From assembly GCA_018398585.1 (NCBI GenBank), contig JAGTTD010000010.1, forward strand, positions 7,852,501-7,916,500: a stretch of DNA of 64,000 bases. The letters are read 5' to 3'. The position numbers and the translations under genes are program-made. The notes under the pieces are model-generated. The model was not told the origin of the DNA, made no database searches, and worked only from the letters and a program-made list of their open reading frames with translations. This document shows, piece after piece, positions 45,179 through 56,402 of this stretch (positions are counted from its first letter, which is position 1; every line of letters starts with the position of its first letter). Origin of the DNA: Simmondsia chinensis. Lineage: Eukaryota > Streptophyta > Magnoliopsida > Caryophyllales > Simmondsiaceae.

Positions 45179-46320
45179 CTTTTCGGAATAGTATCACATA
45201 AAATTGTGTGTCACAACATTTATTAGCAAATCACAACTACAAGTTGAGATTCACAACACACATGGAAAATATTGAACTAACACAAACGGATTGTGGGGAC
45301 ATCACATAAAATTAGAATATATATATATATACATATTTTACAAATAGGTGATCTCCAACGGTATCCACAAAATGAAATTGTGGATTTAGGTGCGCATTTT
45401 TATAATCAAATTCACATTCTTTCCACACAATCAGGTATGACATTTGTTCAAACATCACATAAAATTACTATGGTCATTTATGTATCTCTCTTATTACAAA
45501 CACTACAACAATGATCAACACCTAGACAAGACCTTCTCTTATGTGACATGAGGTAAACTCATTATTAGAAAATTTGTTAACTAAGGTATAAAGTATATGA
45601 CTAATACTTTTGAAACTCGTTCCCAACACAATAAAAAGAAATTTTTTTTTTTTTTTTGAAACAGTGCAACTTATACTATATAGGAACTTTGCGACAAACC
45701 TGTTTGAAAACTTGGATAGGGATAACATTGTGCTAACATCTCAAGTACAACAATAATTCAATGCCATAAAATGACTCCCGCCAAAGTAAGGTCTGGGAAG
45801 AGTGAGATGTACTCATCTTTCCCTTACATGATAGAGGCTGCTTCCAAAACTATCATCTCAAGTAGCTACACGAAATTTCTACAATGCGTACCACATAATT
45901 TTGTTCTAATGCTTATTAATTAATTGTGTGGCGTATACTAACATATCGCTCGCTTATTCAAACGCCTCCCTAACTACCACCTCCAATACCTCACTTCTTA
46001 CAAATTCGAAACACAAAGAAATTGAAGAACTTAAAGCTTGGTACATCTTTCATGAGTCATTGTACAATTCATGATTATTAAATTCATATTTACTCCTACC
46101 TTTTGAATTTTTATGCAAAGTGCTTACAGAACATTTTACAATATATCAGGTAAGCAGACACTATGGAAGCCCAACAAAGAATAAGATGGATATAAAAAAA
46201 AGGGGTACAATTAAAAGTTTTAAAAGATATTGTTCCCATCAAAATGCATCACAATAAATCAATATGGACAGATGGCAACAGTAAGCGACATTGTTTACAT
46301 AGATCATATTGGTAAAATTA
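45179..46320. other. Spacer with a degraded SINE/RTE tail
   Basis: No gene recognised. 45783-45855 (minus strand) resembles an Au-type SINE/RTE tail (GCAGCCTCTATCATGTAAGGG). An A/T simple run lies at about 45641-45660. Confidence 0.45.
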
Positions 46321-46324
46321 CATG

Positions 46325-46450
46325 GACAACAACAGCAGACCCAATACCTCAAGGGCTCCCGCACAAGCAAGGTCTGGGAGGGGTAGGATATATACAGCCT
46401 TACCCCTTTAGGGTTTAACCTTGACGAGAGGCTGTTTCTGAGAACTCCCA
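46325..46450 (-). mobile_element. RTE/SINE 3' tail fragment
   Basis: The minus strand reads AGGTTGGGAGTTCTC, then AACAGCCTCTCG, then CCCTAAAGGGGTAAGGCTG, ending in a GTTGTTGT-like run near 46328. The upstream boundary is the same as in the 47-kb SINE tail, but no 5S head follows. Confidence 0.6.
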
Positions 46451-47142
46451 ACCTGAGAAGCATGAAAGCATAAAGCATACGAGTATCTTAAGAGTATAAA
46501 CAAAGACACATAGCAAGCATATAGAGTATAAGCAGTGAATAGGCAGAAATAAATAGGCAATAAAACAACAGGCCACAGAAAAATAAGTAGCCAACACACA
46601 ACACACAACAAAAGTGCGTATAATCAAATAGCCAACACACAGCATAAGAAGCATGAAAGCATAAAAGTACATAAGACAACAACACACAAAAGTTGTTATG
46701 GCCATATCCAAGTGAAACATTTCAAAATCTATTGCCATGTCAGTGGATTCCATATTATAGATGGTAATACCTCACCTAGCTTGCAGACAATGTAACAAGA
46801 TAGTGAAACAGTCAAATGACAAGTTCTTCTGCTCAGAATGCAACAATTATAATACCGTCATGGAGCAAATATATGCAACAATCACAATGACAAATATGTT
46901 CACCTTCATACGAGATATGATATTTAAGTTTGATATATCTAACAAATCGTATTGATCACATTTTAGATTTTACTTCAAAGTGAGTTGAAAATTGGTGTAG
47001 AATGTAAATGACTTTCATCTTCTTCGGAGAACAGGGCGAAATAATGTTGGAAAAACCACCACAATGAGTTATCAAAACATTATACATACGTAGGGAAATT
47101 GAATATACTTTTAAAAGTAGCATCATCAATCGAAACATTAAT

Positions 47143-47196
47143 TTTTTGCAACATTTTCAGTTCTCCAAGTGCTCCCGCCTAAGCAGGGTCGGGGGT

Positions 47197-47241
<45 letters not shown>

Positions 47242-47417
47242 TGATGTACCCAGCCTTCCCCCTTCAGGCTGTCTCCGAGAACTCCCAACCTAAAGGGTGC
47301 AACACGAGGACTTCCCAGGAGGTCACCCATCTTGGTACTACTCTCGCCCAAGCACACTTAACTTCGGAGTTCTAATAGGATCTGGTGCTTGCGTGTTGGT
47401 ACCCTCTTAGGTAGTCA
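47143..47417 (-). mobile_element. 5S rRNA-headed SINE, copy B
   Basis: Minus strand: 5S head 47404-47295 with conserved box A (AAGTTAAGTGTGCTTGGG), GAGTAGTACC and box C (TGGGTGACCTCCTGGGAAG), ending GTGTTGCACCC. Then AGGTTGGGAGTTCTC and an RTE-like tail to about 47162, interrupted by a long C run, and a short A-rich end. A perfect 10-bp target duplication AAACATTAAT lies at 47133-47142 and 47418-47427. The 5S part lacks some bases near its 5' end, so it is not a normal 5S gene. Confidence 0.8.
47197..47240. repeat. 44-base G run
   Basis: Uninterrupted G on the plus strand (C on the element's strand), expanded from a CCCTCCCC-like segment of the RTE/SINE tail. Confidence 0.9.
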
Positions 47418-47939
47418 AAACATTAATATAACACTTAAATAGCTTACAAAGGCACATTAGGAGGAAGAATATACTATCTCAGGAATGAAGTACAAGCAAG
47501 TTCACCCCTCAGAATAAACATCATATGAAGACACTCAAACTAATATACAAGAGCAAACAAGCTGAATAAAAAGAATACAATCTGCAACTAATAAATGTAT
47601 TTCCATACAAGTCACATGGAGACATGACTGCACTAGTAGGGTGAAACTAGCGGAAAGGAGTTAAACAACATAGGACGATTTGCAAACAAAGTCACATTAC
47701 ATGTCAAATTTTCATAACTATTTGATATTTTGCCTTATTATGTAGAACTCAAATTTTTTTAGAAGTTTCAAAATTGTTGGTGTAACGCATGAGAATTACT
47801 AGTTTTGAACATTGAATGTGCTATTCTTGTAGAAATAAGCACTACCGTTAGTTTAAAGGATGAGACATGCAACGTCATTGCAGTGATCTGAATTTGCATA
47901 GCAACGTCTTGAAAAGAAATATCTTTGATGTTCCTCTAC

Positions 47940-48720
47940 TACCGTAAACAAAGAATCCACCGCCTTTTACCCCTTTCATATGCAAGCTCGACTAAGTCAA
48001 GGGGGTGCTTTTGATCCATATTTAGACAACAATGAAATTGTTCAAATTCTTCTAGTTCTTTTGCAATTTTGAAATTCAAATAATTGTCAAATAACCTAAC
48101 AGGTAGAACCCGAAATAGTCGTGGCAGGTAAATCACTCAGAGAAAACCCATTTTTATTGAGAACTTTTTTGATCTCCCAGAGAACCCCCTTACATTCGCT
48201 TCTTGTCTATAACATTTACTTCATTGTTGTCCAATAATCACTTTTTCCTCTTTTGTTTTATCAGTGAGGTTTTCCCATCATTTTCCCATAACTAATCCAG
48301 TCCATCAACCTCAACAAACATTAGTATGGAATAGAACATGTTTCTCTATTACATAACTAATACCCATATACCTTACGTGAAAGCACAATTCCACTCATCT
48401 CTTAGCAACTCTAGAGCAGGGCATTGAACTTCGAATGTAGGATGTGTTATGCCTTGAACAGTACATATGTCCTTGAAACATCTCGCATTGTCGACAATAT
48501 TTAACATACACAAGTAAAAGACTTTCCCAAAATTTGGGTATGCATAAGTTAATGTACCAATACAGAAAAGATGTTCAGAAGAAGTCCACATTCTGCTAGG
48601 CTAATGCTACATCCTTCTGCACTGGGATGGTGGTTGTCGTATACAAATATGCTTCCAATTGGTTAATCATCGCTTTGAACCATCTTGTTAACATAGTTTC
48701 TTTATTCCCATTCCCCGTAG
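47940..48720 (-). other. Coding-like stretch, unidentified
   Basis: Three minus-strand stretches read like protein: about 48720-48630 (RWFKAMINQLEA, TIPVQKDVALA, then a stop), 48591-48373 (GKVFYLCMLNIVDNARCFKD, ALELLRDEWNCAF, then a possible GTAAGG donor) and 48136-47939 (LPVRLFDNYLNF, ELEEFEQFHCCLN). They could be exons of a decayed gene. I do not recognise a family and splice continuity is not proven. Confidence 0.3.
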
Positions 48721-49079
48721 TACCCTCTCGATTAGGTTATTTCTATCTCAAAGGCTCCCGCTAATGCAGGGTCCCCCAGGGGGGTGAATGTATTATAAGC
48801 TTGCCACAGTTGGATATTGATGTTCGAGTTCAAAGCCAAAAGTTTCTCCGTATTGACTTAATCATTTTGTGTGGGGACAATGCTCAACACTGCTATGACA
48901 GTCGAACTAGATAAAAATGTTTCGGGTGTATGGTAGAACCCATGTGTTGCCAAAAGTTTTCACCACCAATTTCTGTTGTATGATCATTTCCCTGTCATTG
49001 GTACTTCACGGGCCCTTACTCAGTAGACGTAGTGTTATTGCAAAACTTTTAAGGATAATATTTTGTATACTAATTGGTC

Positions 49080-49620
49080 ACATCCATTTCACTGTGAGTC
49101 TAGTGTCACGAGTAGAGTCCAAGGACGTAAATAAGTTTAAGTAGAATTTGCTATCTTTGAGCTAGAAAAGCTTGCCTTGATCAAGCTCCAACTTAGTCAA
49201 GCAAAACTTGGTTTTCTAAGCAAGCCTAAAACTGAATGAGCCAATCTTAAACTAAATTACAAGGTTAAGTGCGCTTAATGGGTCAAGTTCAAGCAACAAT
49301 GACAAAGCATGAGCCTAAATGAGCTTAAACAAACCCAATCAAGCATAAATGAGCAAAAACTAAATGACGATCTATGCTAGCATAAACAAACCCAGTCAAA
49401 CATATGAGAAGAAACAAGCTCAATGACGATCCATGCTATTTTTAAACTCTAGCTATGTAGACCATATGGACTGAAATACATTATGCTCTATAATATATAA
49501 ATCTAAATTAACGGCCAATAAACCGAGATCTTTCTATGGATAACCCAATCGTGCCTTTTTGGGTCTCTATTCCCCCACTTACTATGGCTAGCTATTATCA
49601 GCTCAACCACAGTTGCATGA
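49080..49620. repeat. Duplicated block upstream of extensin gene C
   Basis: Shares words and order with 62320-62760: GAAAGCT..CAACT.AGTCAAGCA, AAGCAAGCCTAAAACT.AATGAG, GCTTAAACAAACCCAATCAAGCATAA and the TTATGCTCTATAAT stretch. It marks the left part of the duplication that also contains the extensin genes. Confidence 0.6.
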
Positions 49621-51119
49621 AGCCGGAGTGAGAGCAGGAGCAAAAACGGAAGCAAGAACGTAGGAACACTTACATTATTATAAATCAGATTTACAAGCGA
49701 AATTAATGAAATGTCATTAATTCAACCATTAAAGCATAAATATCAAAACAAAGTCAATACTAAATAGTAATCAAAAAATTAAGCACTTCAATAAATAATA
49801 TCGAGAAAATAGACTCCAACATACCACAAAATGCAATCATATTTAAATCGAATGATATAATTAGTCAACGAATAAATATCTTGTTGGCCTTAGAGGCACT
49901 TATATTGTAATTTTGATGATAACAATCATTTAGTTAATCATTGAGTTTAAATTGTTCTAATCTTGTTTCAAAGTGACTCATAAGAAAGCGAGAAAAAATC
50001 AAGGCTAATCATGTTGATACCAAGCTTTCTAAGACGATGAATCAAGAGGAAAAGAGATCAAAGTTGAAGAGAAGATTCATCCAAATTGAAGAGAACGTAA
50101 TCCGAGTCCAAGCACCTTAAAGTCATTTATTTTTATTTTCTAGGACTTAGGATTGGGAAATATCAATTGAGTTAAAATCTCAATATTGATATGTAATGCT
50201 CAACAAAAATGTTCTTGAAATTAGATTTTTAAATTTTTTTTTGAAAAATATTCAAGTCAAAATTTAAGCCAATCTAGTTTATCAATTAAAATATTTTTTT
50301 AAGTTTGGTATTTTGGAAAGCCTGATCAAATCAAATAAGATAAAATTTAAATGGGTGATTATTTAGCTTGATTCAATCAATCATCTATTCATGATCAAAG
50401 CAAACTAGGAAATCAATTCAAAAATTAAGCTAATATGAAAATAAATTAATCAATCAATTTACTTAGATAATTTGGTCAATCAGCCTATCAATCAAGCTAA
50501 TTGATTAAAAACGTTCAAATCCACCCAAGCATGCTGAATGTCGACACACAGAAAGGATGTGTTTGAGTCGTGTTTCCATCGAGTTTGATACGTGCTGGAA
50601 ATGCGCATTTGACTATGAAATACCAAATCCCATTTTTGGATGTGAAACATTAGCAATTTAGGAGTTTCCTGCAGCTATGAGCTCAACCCTTCTCATAGAA
50701 CATCTATAAGTCTCATCTTCACACCCAAATGATTTCAGACACGTCTCCCTCATAATAGGCACCTAATATGTCTTAATTTTATATGTTTTATACCTCATTC
50801 CAGTGACATATTCGGCTATTACATGTGTGTTTTATAGCAATCTAGGTACATTTAGCCTTGTATTGCATAGGAGCAAACAAGGGTTGAAAGTGGTGAAATC
50901 AAGCATGATTTAGGAATATTTGAAGATTTACACTACGAAACCCGACCACATGTGTAAAAGAAGGACCCATCGGGTCGTAATTCGTAACCCAAATAGATCT
51001 CATAAGGTTTCGGGAAATAATCAACCAAATGGCATGAAGAGCCAATCGATCAACAGGCAACAATAGCTTACTGTTGACTAGCAATCCATCAATCAACAGC
51101 TAGGAAGCACCGATATTCT
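49621..51119. other. AT-rich spacer
   Basis: No gene recognised. 50690-50760 resembles parts of 57890-57980 and 62740-62800 (GAGCTCAACCC, AATGATTTCA), so the duplicated block probably resumes here after an insertion. Confidence 0.4.
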
Positions 51120-51930
51120 TTTTTGGCCAACGTATCGGTGTCCGACACGTATCTGACACCGACACTCTTCCGATACGTCCCTATACGTGCCTGATACGAG
51201 TGAAAAGTATTCGATACTTCTTTTTTTTAAATTTTGAATCTCCGACACGTTTCCGACACGCTACTAATACGTGCCCGATACATGAAAAAAAAGTATCCGA
51301 TTCGGTTTTTTTTTTTTTTTTTTTAATTTTGAATTTCCACCACATTTACGACATGCTTCCAATACATCCCGACACGTTTTTGATGGTTTGACTTTAAAAA
51401 TATAATATTATAATATATTATTATATAATATGACAATTTGCAGATTAAATAGTTAAATTATATTATATAAATTTTAAAATGATCATATTTAAAAATTTAA
51501 AAATAAACTAAGATTTTCAAATGTTTTATGGTTGTTTTAGTAAAAAAGAAAATATTTTTGTACACTTTGAAAGAGAGAAAGTGTGATGAAAAAAGGAGAA
51601 AGAAGCCTCTATTTAGTCAAGGAGAGAGAGAGAGACGGCAGCGGTGGCGACGTGGCTAAAACCTCTATTAATTCTTTTTGTAAATTGTGAATGCTTGAAT
51701 TTGTCCTATTTTAGTTAAGCTTTATTTTTTTCTTACGCCATTATGAATTTTTTTTTTTTCCCTATTTTTTAAGTTCATAACTCATGTTTTTTCATCAATT
51801 ACATGGATACATATCCAAAAAAATATATAATTTTTAACTAACGTATCCCCAAGGTGTCGTATTCTAGTTTTTGTAAAAATTACGTGTCGGCATATTGGTA
51901 TCGTGTCATATCTAATATCCGTATAAGTAT
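51120..51930. mobile_element. Element rich in CGACACG/CGATACG words
   Basis: The left part (51130-51375) is two to three diverged tandem copies of about 110 bases containing TCCGACACGT, CCGATACGT, a T run and AATTTTGAATTTCC. The right end (51840-51930) carries CGTGTCGGCATATTGG, roughly inverted to the left end. Likely a non-autonomous DNA transposon; the family is not identified. Confidence 0.4.
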
Positions 51931-52760
51931 AAAGAGGGAAATGTTCTTTTGATCATCTTTGCCTCCTCATATTCTCTTCTCTTTCTCGAAGCCGCTACGA
52001 GATCTTACCATTCTCAAATGCCGAAGCGCAAATGGTCAGAGTGCCGGGGGATCAAAGCACGAATCAACGTCTACATCAATTGAGGGATTCTTTGCTTCTA
52101 AGTTTTGTTCATGGTTTTTCTTATTAAATTTTATGATGTTTAAAACACGCATGGAGGAGTAGACTTTTAGCTTAGGAATAAAGGACGGATAGCAGTCCGT
52201 ATCCCAGATTTATATTGTACTTTTGAGGATGGTCGAGTTATGTTATTTTTGCACCCCTGTGAGAAATTATTCATGTTAATTGGTTTTCTTTGGATGTGCT
52301 TGTAGTCACGTTTAGATCTCTAATTAATTTGCATTTTCTCTACGAGCTTGTAGCCTGGACCATACATAACACGTTTTCACGCGTGATCAGGGTTGAGATT
52401 GTACCCAACTTTGAGGACAATCTTTTATACAAGTTCAAATTGAATTAGGAGCAAGAACGAAATTAAGTAGTGCTAATGAGATAACCTATACTACACCTAG
52501 GGTAATACAATAGTTTATGCTTTTAGAAATAATTCATTACCCTAAGCCCTTATTTAAATGTTAACCCAAGCGTAGTGCTTGTAGTTTAAGCCTCTTAAAT
52601 CATTGTCATAGTAAAATACAATGATTAGATACGAGTTGAGCTACCCCGAATTCACTCCCTAAATTACTCTTAATTGAATTAATATTTTAATCACAGTTTT
52701 TACTGTTTTATTTCCATTAATTGTTCACCCAACCAACAACCTAAAATCAAACCACTCTTT
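51931..52760. other. Spacer upstream of extensin gene C
   Basis: No gene supported. A short frame at 51959-52162 has no recognisable product. Confidence 0.4.
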
Positions 52761-53056
52761 TAATCACTGAATAAAAAATCATAGAGGTAAAATCTGAAAA
52801 AGTCAAATGCAGACTTAGTATGTGACTTAGCCAATGTACTGGTCTAGGTAAATGCCTCAAAATTACTCTTGATGATGAAATATAACTAGGCTTGACCAAG
52901 TATTCTTCCAAAATCAAGGTCCCATTGGCCAGTAAATCCAAACTATTGATCAATGAGAACAGTTCTAAATCTTAAACTAATTTTCCATAGCTAATCAATC
53001 AGAATAAGACGTAGTCGCAGCTAACAACTAATTCAAAATACTGAACACACAAAAGA

Positions 53057-53087
<31 letters not shown>

Positions 53088-53191
53088 GTTCACCAATTCT
53101 TGGAAAGTGACCAACTTAGTGAGTATTTCCTCACCAGTATGACCACTCTTTGATATCTTAGAAAATTCATCCACTCGAACAAAAGAACTGC

Positions 53192-53199
53192 TATATAAA
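53192..53199 (+). promoter_or_regulatory. TATA box of extensin gene C
   Basis: TATATAAA, 76 bases upstream of the chosen ATG at 53268. An ATG at 53226 lies only about 27 bases past this box, near the expected transcription start. Confidence 0.65.
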
Positions 53200-53267
53200 C
53201 TGTATGCCTTTCCCTGCAATCCAACATGAAATACAGATTTTTGCTTATAGATCCTTCCAAGTGGTGT

Positions 53268-53519
53268 ATGATGGCTGCTTCCAAGCTCCTTTTCATTTAC
53301 AGTTTGGCCTTGTGTTTAATGGCCACTGCTATTTCGGCAGACTATTCGCCTCCTACGTACTACTCCCCACCGTCTCCTTACTACAACACTTACTCTACAC
53401 CGCCTTACTATTACTCCCCACCGCCTTCTTATGATTACACCCCACCGCCCCCACCTCCTTACTATGGTGAATATTCACCACCAACCTACAAATACTTGCC
53501 GCCTCCCTACAAGAAGTGA
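53268..53519 (+). CDS. Short extensin-like Tyr/Pro-rich wall protein (copy C)
   Basis: 83 residues from MMAASKLLFIYSLALC. Signal peptide to about ISA (residue 24), then DYSPPTYYSPPSPYYNTYS, one PPPSYDYT unit, a run of six Pro and an end YKYLPPPYKK. SPP/TPP plus Tyr motifs fit secreted hydroxyproline-rich proteins that can be cross-linked through Tyr in the wall. Classical SPPPP extensin blocks are absent, so proline-rich or chimeric extensin-like is the safer name. The in-frame ATG at 53226 would add 14 residues in front of the signal peptide and is less likely. Paralogue at 63411. Confidence 0.8.
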   Translation: MMAASKLLFIYSLALCLMATAISADYSPPTYYSPPSPYYNTYSTPPYYYSPPPSYDYTPPPPPPYYGEYSPPTYKYLPPPYKK

Positions 53520-53596
53520 ATGTACAAGTGTCTGTTTCACCTGAATATGTGAACTATGGTTTGGTATGGACATTGTACTTGGATATGTTACAGTAT

Positions 53597-53602
53597 AATA
53601 AA
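53597..53602 (+). terminator. Poly(A) signal of extensin gene C
   Basis: AATAAA, 78 bases past the stop. The equivalent site is conserved in the second gene. Confidence 0.6.
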
Positions 53603-53661
53603 GAGAAGCTGTAGCGCTGTCATGTTGTGCATGCAGATTAAAGACTATTTCATGAATAATG

Positions 53662-54146
53662 TGTTACGCTCGGACTTGAACCTCAAACGTAAACTAATAT
53701 AATTTTGGATAGATTGAGAATTTGAGATGAGACAGAAGAGATTTAAAGTTTAGATGAGAGAAAGAAGGGAAAGGAGATGAGAAAATAGAGAGAGTTAATG
53801 AGAGAGAGAATAGATCTCAATTGAGACTAATGTTTGATATTTTCATTGATTGAATAATTCTGATCAATACAGCCAGCTATTTATAAGCAATTACAATGAA
53901 TTAAGATCCAACACTAGACATCTTATTAAGAGAAACATCTAGAAAATTCTAGAACCAACTACCTAACATTCACACACTTATTTGGCGCCAAAAACCAGCT
54001 TAACCGCAGCAGCAGCATGTGCAGCAACACGCAGCAGAACAACCAGCAGTAGCACTTTAACAGATTAACTGAATTTTAATGCTCTACTGAATTTTCCCGC
54101 CATCAGCCACATTTAAACTCAAGCCTCGGGTTTTCGGTTTGTAACA
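53662..54146 (-). repeat. 3' LTR of the gag-protease element
   Basis: TGTTACAAACC..CGTAACA on the minus strand. A purine-rich GAGAGA segment lies near 53750-53820. Confidence 0.9.
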
Positions 54147-54191
54147 TTTCCTTCCCCTTGAGCACATTCTTGTCCTCAAGAATGGAAATTT

Positions 54192-56135
54192 TTAATCAAC
54201 TATTCCCTGCAAAGTAACTTTGGACCCGCGACACTTGAATGACACTGCGTGCTTAACGTAATCAAAAGATACTGGGTTGTAACCAAGCATCCAATCAACC
54301 CCAAGCACCATGTCGCTTCCGCCCAAAGGAAGGACTCTAAAATCTTGTGTAAACTGATGTTCGTGCATGGACCACCGGAAGGCTCGGCATTTGTCTTGAG
54401 TAAGAATCCAATTCCCATCTGCCACAGTCACCGCCAAAGGATTAGTCTTCACCACTTCATGACCTACTTTCTTCACCAATTGCGGATCAACAAAACTGTG
54501 GGTGCTCCCACTATCTATTAAAATGACAATTGATCTTGCGCCAACTTTCCCTTTAATCCGGATTATCTTATGCATTCCTTTCCCGGTTAAAGTTGTCAAT
54601 GAGATCTCCATTTCGTCTTCAATGAAGATTTCCTGGTCGTAGTCCGCATATTCCACATCCACCCATTCTCCATCCGACTGTCCTTCAATGTCAACCCCAC
54701 TTACGGCCATAAGGAATTTAGGATTGCATTTATGGCCTACCTCGTACAGTTGTCGACACTTGAAGCAAAGCCTTTGAGACCTCCTCTCAAGAGCATGTTT
54801 GTCTAGGGGTCGGGGCATCCTGGTATCATCTTTCTCCCTTAGATGTTGTTGTTGTGAACCTTCACTTCGATGTTTCGGCCCTTCATTGGATGGTAGGAAT
54901 GTAGCTTCGAACAACCTTGCCTTGGTATAGGCTTGAGACAAGGAGGTAGGATCAAGTGCCTTCACCATATTCTTGATTTTAGGCTTTAGTCCACTGATGA
55001 AGCTCGAAACATAAAAGGACTCCGGGGCTAGAGGGGTAACGGTTAGCATACTAGCTCGGAGGTTCTCAAACTTTGTCATATATTCTTTCACGGTGGTAAC
55101 TTGAGTCAACTTGTTGAAGTTTTCAACTATATCACTCAAATCGTCATTACCGTAACGTTCACACATGTCTTCTATGAATTGGCCCCAAGAAAGGTTCGGT
55201 TTGCTCTTCAACAAACTATAGTACCATACCTCATGTTCACCATGTAAATGCACTGCAGCTAGTTGGAGTTTTTCGTCATCAGGTATGCTATAATTTATGA
55301 AATATCGGTCACACCTTCTTAGCCACGATTCCGGTAGTTTTCCATCAAAAGGATCAATTTCGACCCTTGGCTGCCTGTGATTACCACTCCTACCACCAGA
55401 TATCATGTCATTACTCACGGTTCTATGCTGATAATGTCGATCAGGAGGTCTGTCCAGAGGTTCAAGCTCATCGAAATCAGTTCTGCGTTGCCAAACCGGG
55501 TTCTGCGACTTGCTGTTATGGTCTGAATTCGAAGCTTCAGGTCTGCAATTTATCTGTCCAGAGACTCAATTCTGATTGTCTACATCAAGTTCATGTTGCA
55601 GAGGTTGATTTGTTGCTGATCTGATGTTAGTTGAAGGTCCAACCATCGGTTGCACTATCGGGGATTTGCCTCGGTTCATCACCAGATTTTCAGACCTGTC
55701 TTCATCTTTTTGCTACTGATCGGCCTCTTTTTGATGTAAAATCTGACTTGCAGGCTTCAAGATCGCATCAACACTTGATTCTTTTTGTTTATTAACCTGA
55801 TCTTGCAATTTTTCAATTTTTTCTTCAATTTGTTGCAGCCGCTCCTCCTTATACGAGTCTTTATCCAAAATCAATTTCAACATTTGCTGAATGCTATTAT
55901 TACTCTCGAGTAACTTCTGCTCCTGCTGATCAAACCTAGCTTTGAGCTCGATTTGCTGTTGCTCAAACTTAGCATCAAACTTAGCATTAAGCTGTTCTAA
56001 CTTGTCATTCCAATCTTGGTGACGATCGCTTGATACATTAGCTCCTGAACTCGTAACTGCAGCAACAAAATCCAATCCCGAACTAGGAGCATTGGCACCT
56101 CCAGCACCAGATCTGGTTCTCACGCCTTTTGTCAT
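54192..56135 (-). pseudogene. gag-protease frame with two in-frame stops
   Basis: A single minus-strand frame of 648 codons, interrupted by TAG at 55713-55715 and TGA at 55566-55568. The N-terminal part (56135-55716) starts MTKGVRTRSGAGG and then forms a long Glu/Gln/Lys coiled coil (KFEQQQIELKARFDQQE). After the stops come the gag core (VEIDPFDGKLPESWLRR, KEYMTKFENLRASML, FISGLKPKIKNMVKAL), a CCHC-like knuckle CFKCRQLYEVGHKC and an aspartic protease with intact ILIDSGSTHSFVD and VLGVDWM. The frame otherwise has no shift, in line with recent insertion. Gag would package RNA and the protease would cleave Gag; the stops may be decay or suppressible. Confidence 0.8.
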
Positions 56136-56402
56136 ATTTTTTCTTCGATTTTACTAACCTCAATCGATCAATTGAATGATGAACCAGCTATGCTTCAGCA
56201 ACCGAGACAATGCAGCACCGATTGCAAGTTCAGATATGAATTCTTTTTTCAAGATCAATGTATGAATCAAATCTGAATTTGATCTATCTGTACTGAAATG
56301 AAATCAGTAATGAATTTGATGTTTTTGATTACTTCCGAAATTTTTTTGTTGTTTTGTTTACTTTTGATTACGCACTCGATCGGACGAAGCTCTGATACCA
56401 AT

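Noticed and set aside
46408..46753. Hydrophobic Cys/Leu-rich minus-strand frames
   Set aside because: They arise from an ACACA/AGCAT low-complexity tract and overlap each other in several frames.
47157..47375. Poly-Gly and poly-Pro frames
   Set aside because: Translation of the G run in the SINE tail.
47295..47404. A functional 5S rRNA gene
   Set aside because: The internal promoter is well kept, but the 5' part is shortened, the copy is single, it lacks a normal T-run terminator and it sits inside target duplications with a LINE tail.
47143..47417. Cassandra-type LTR element
   Set aside because: Cassandra carries 5S sequence in LTRs; here there are no TG..CA LTR ends, no second LTR, and the 5S is joined to an RTE tail.
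53226..53267. Upstream in-frame ATG of extensin gene C (and 63369 in gene D)
   Set aside because: Only about 27 bases from the TATA box, thus at the expected transcription start, and it would put a polar stretch before the signal peptide.
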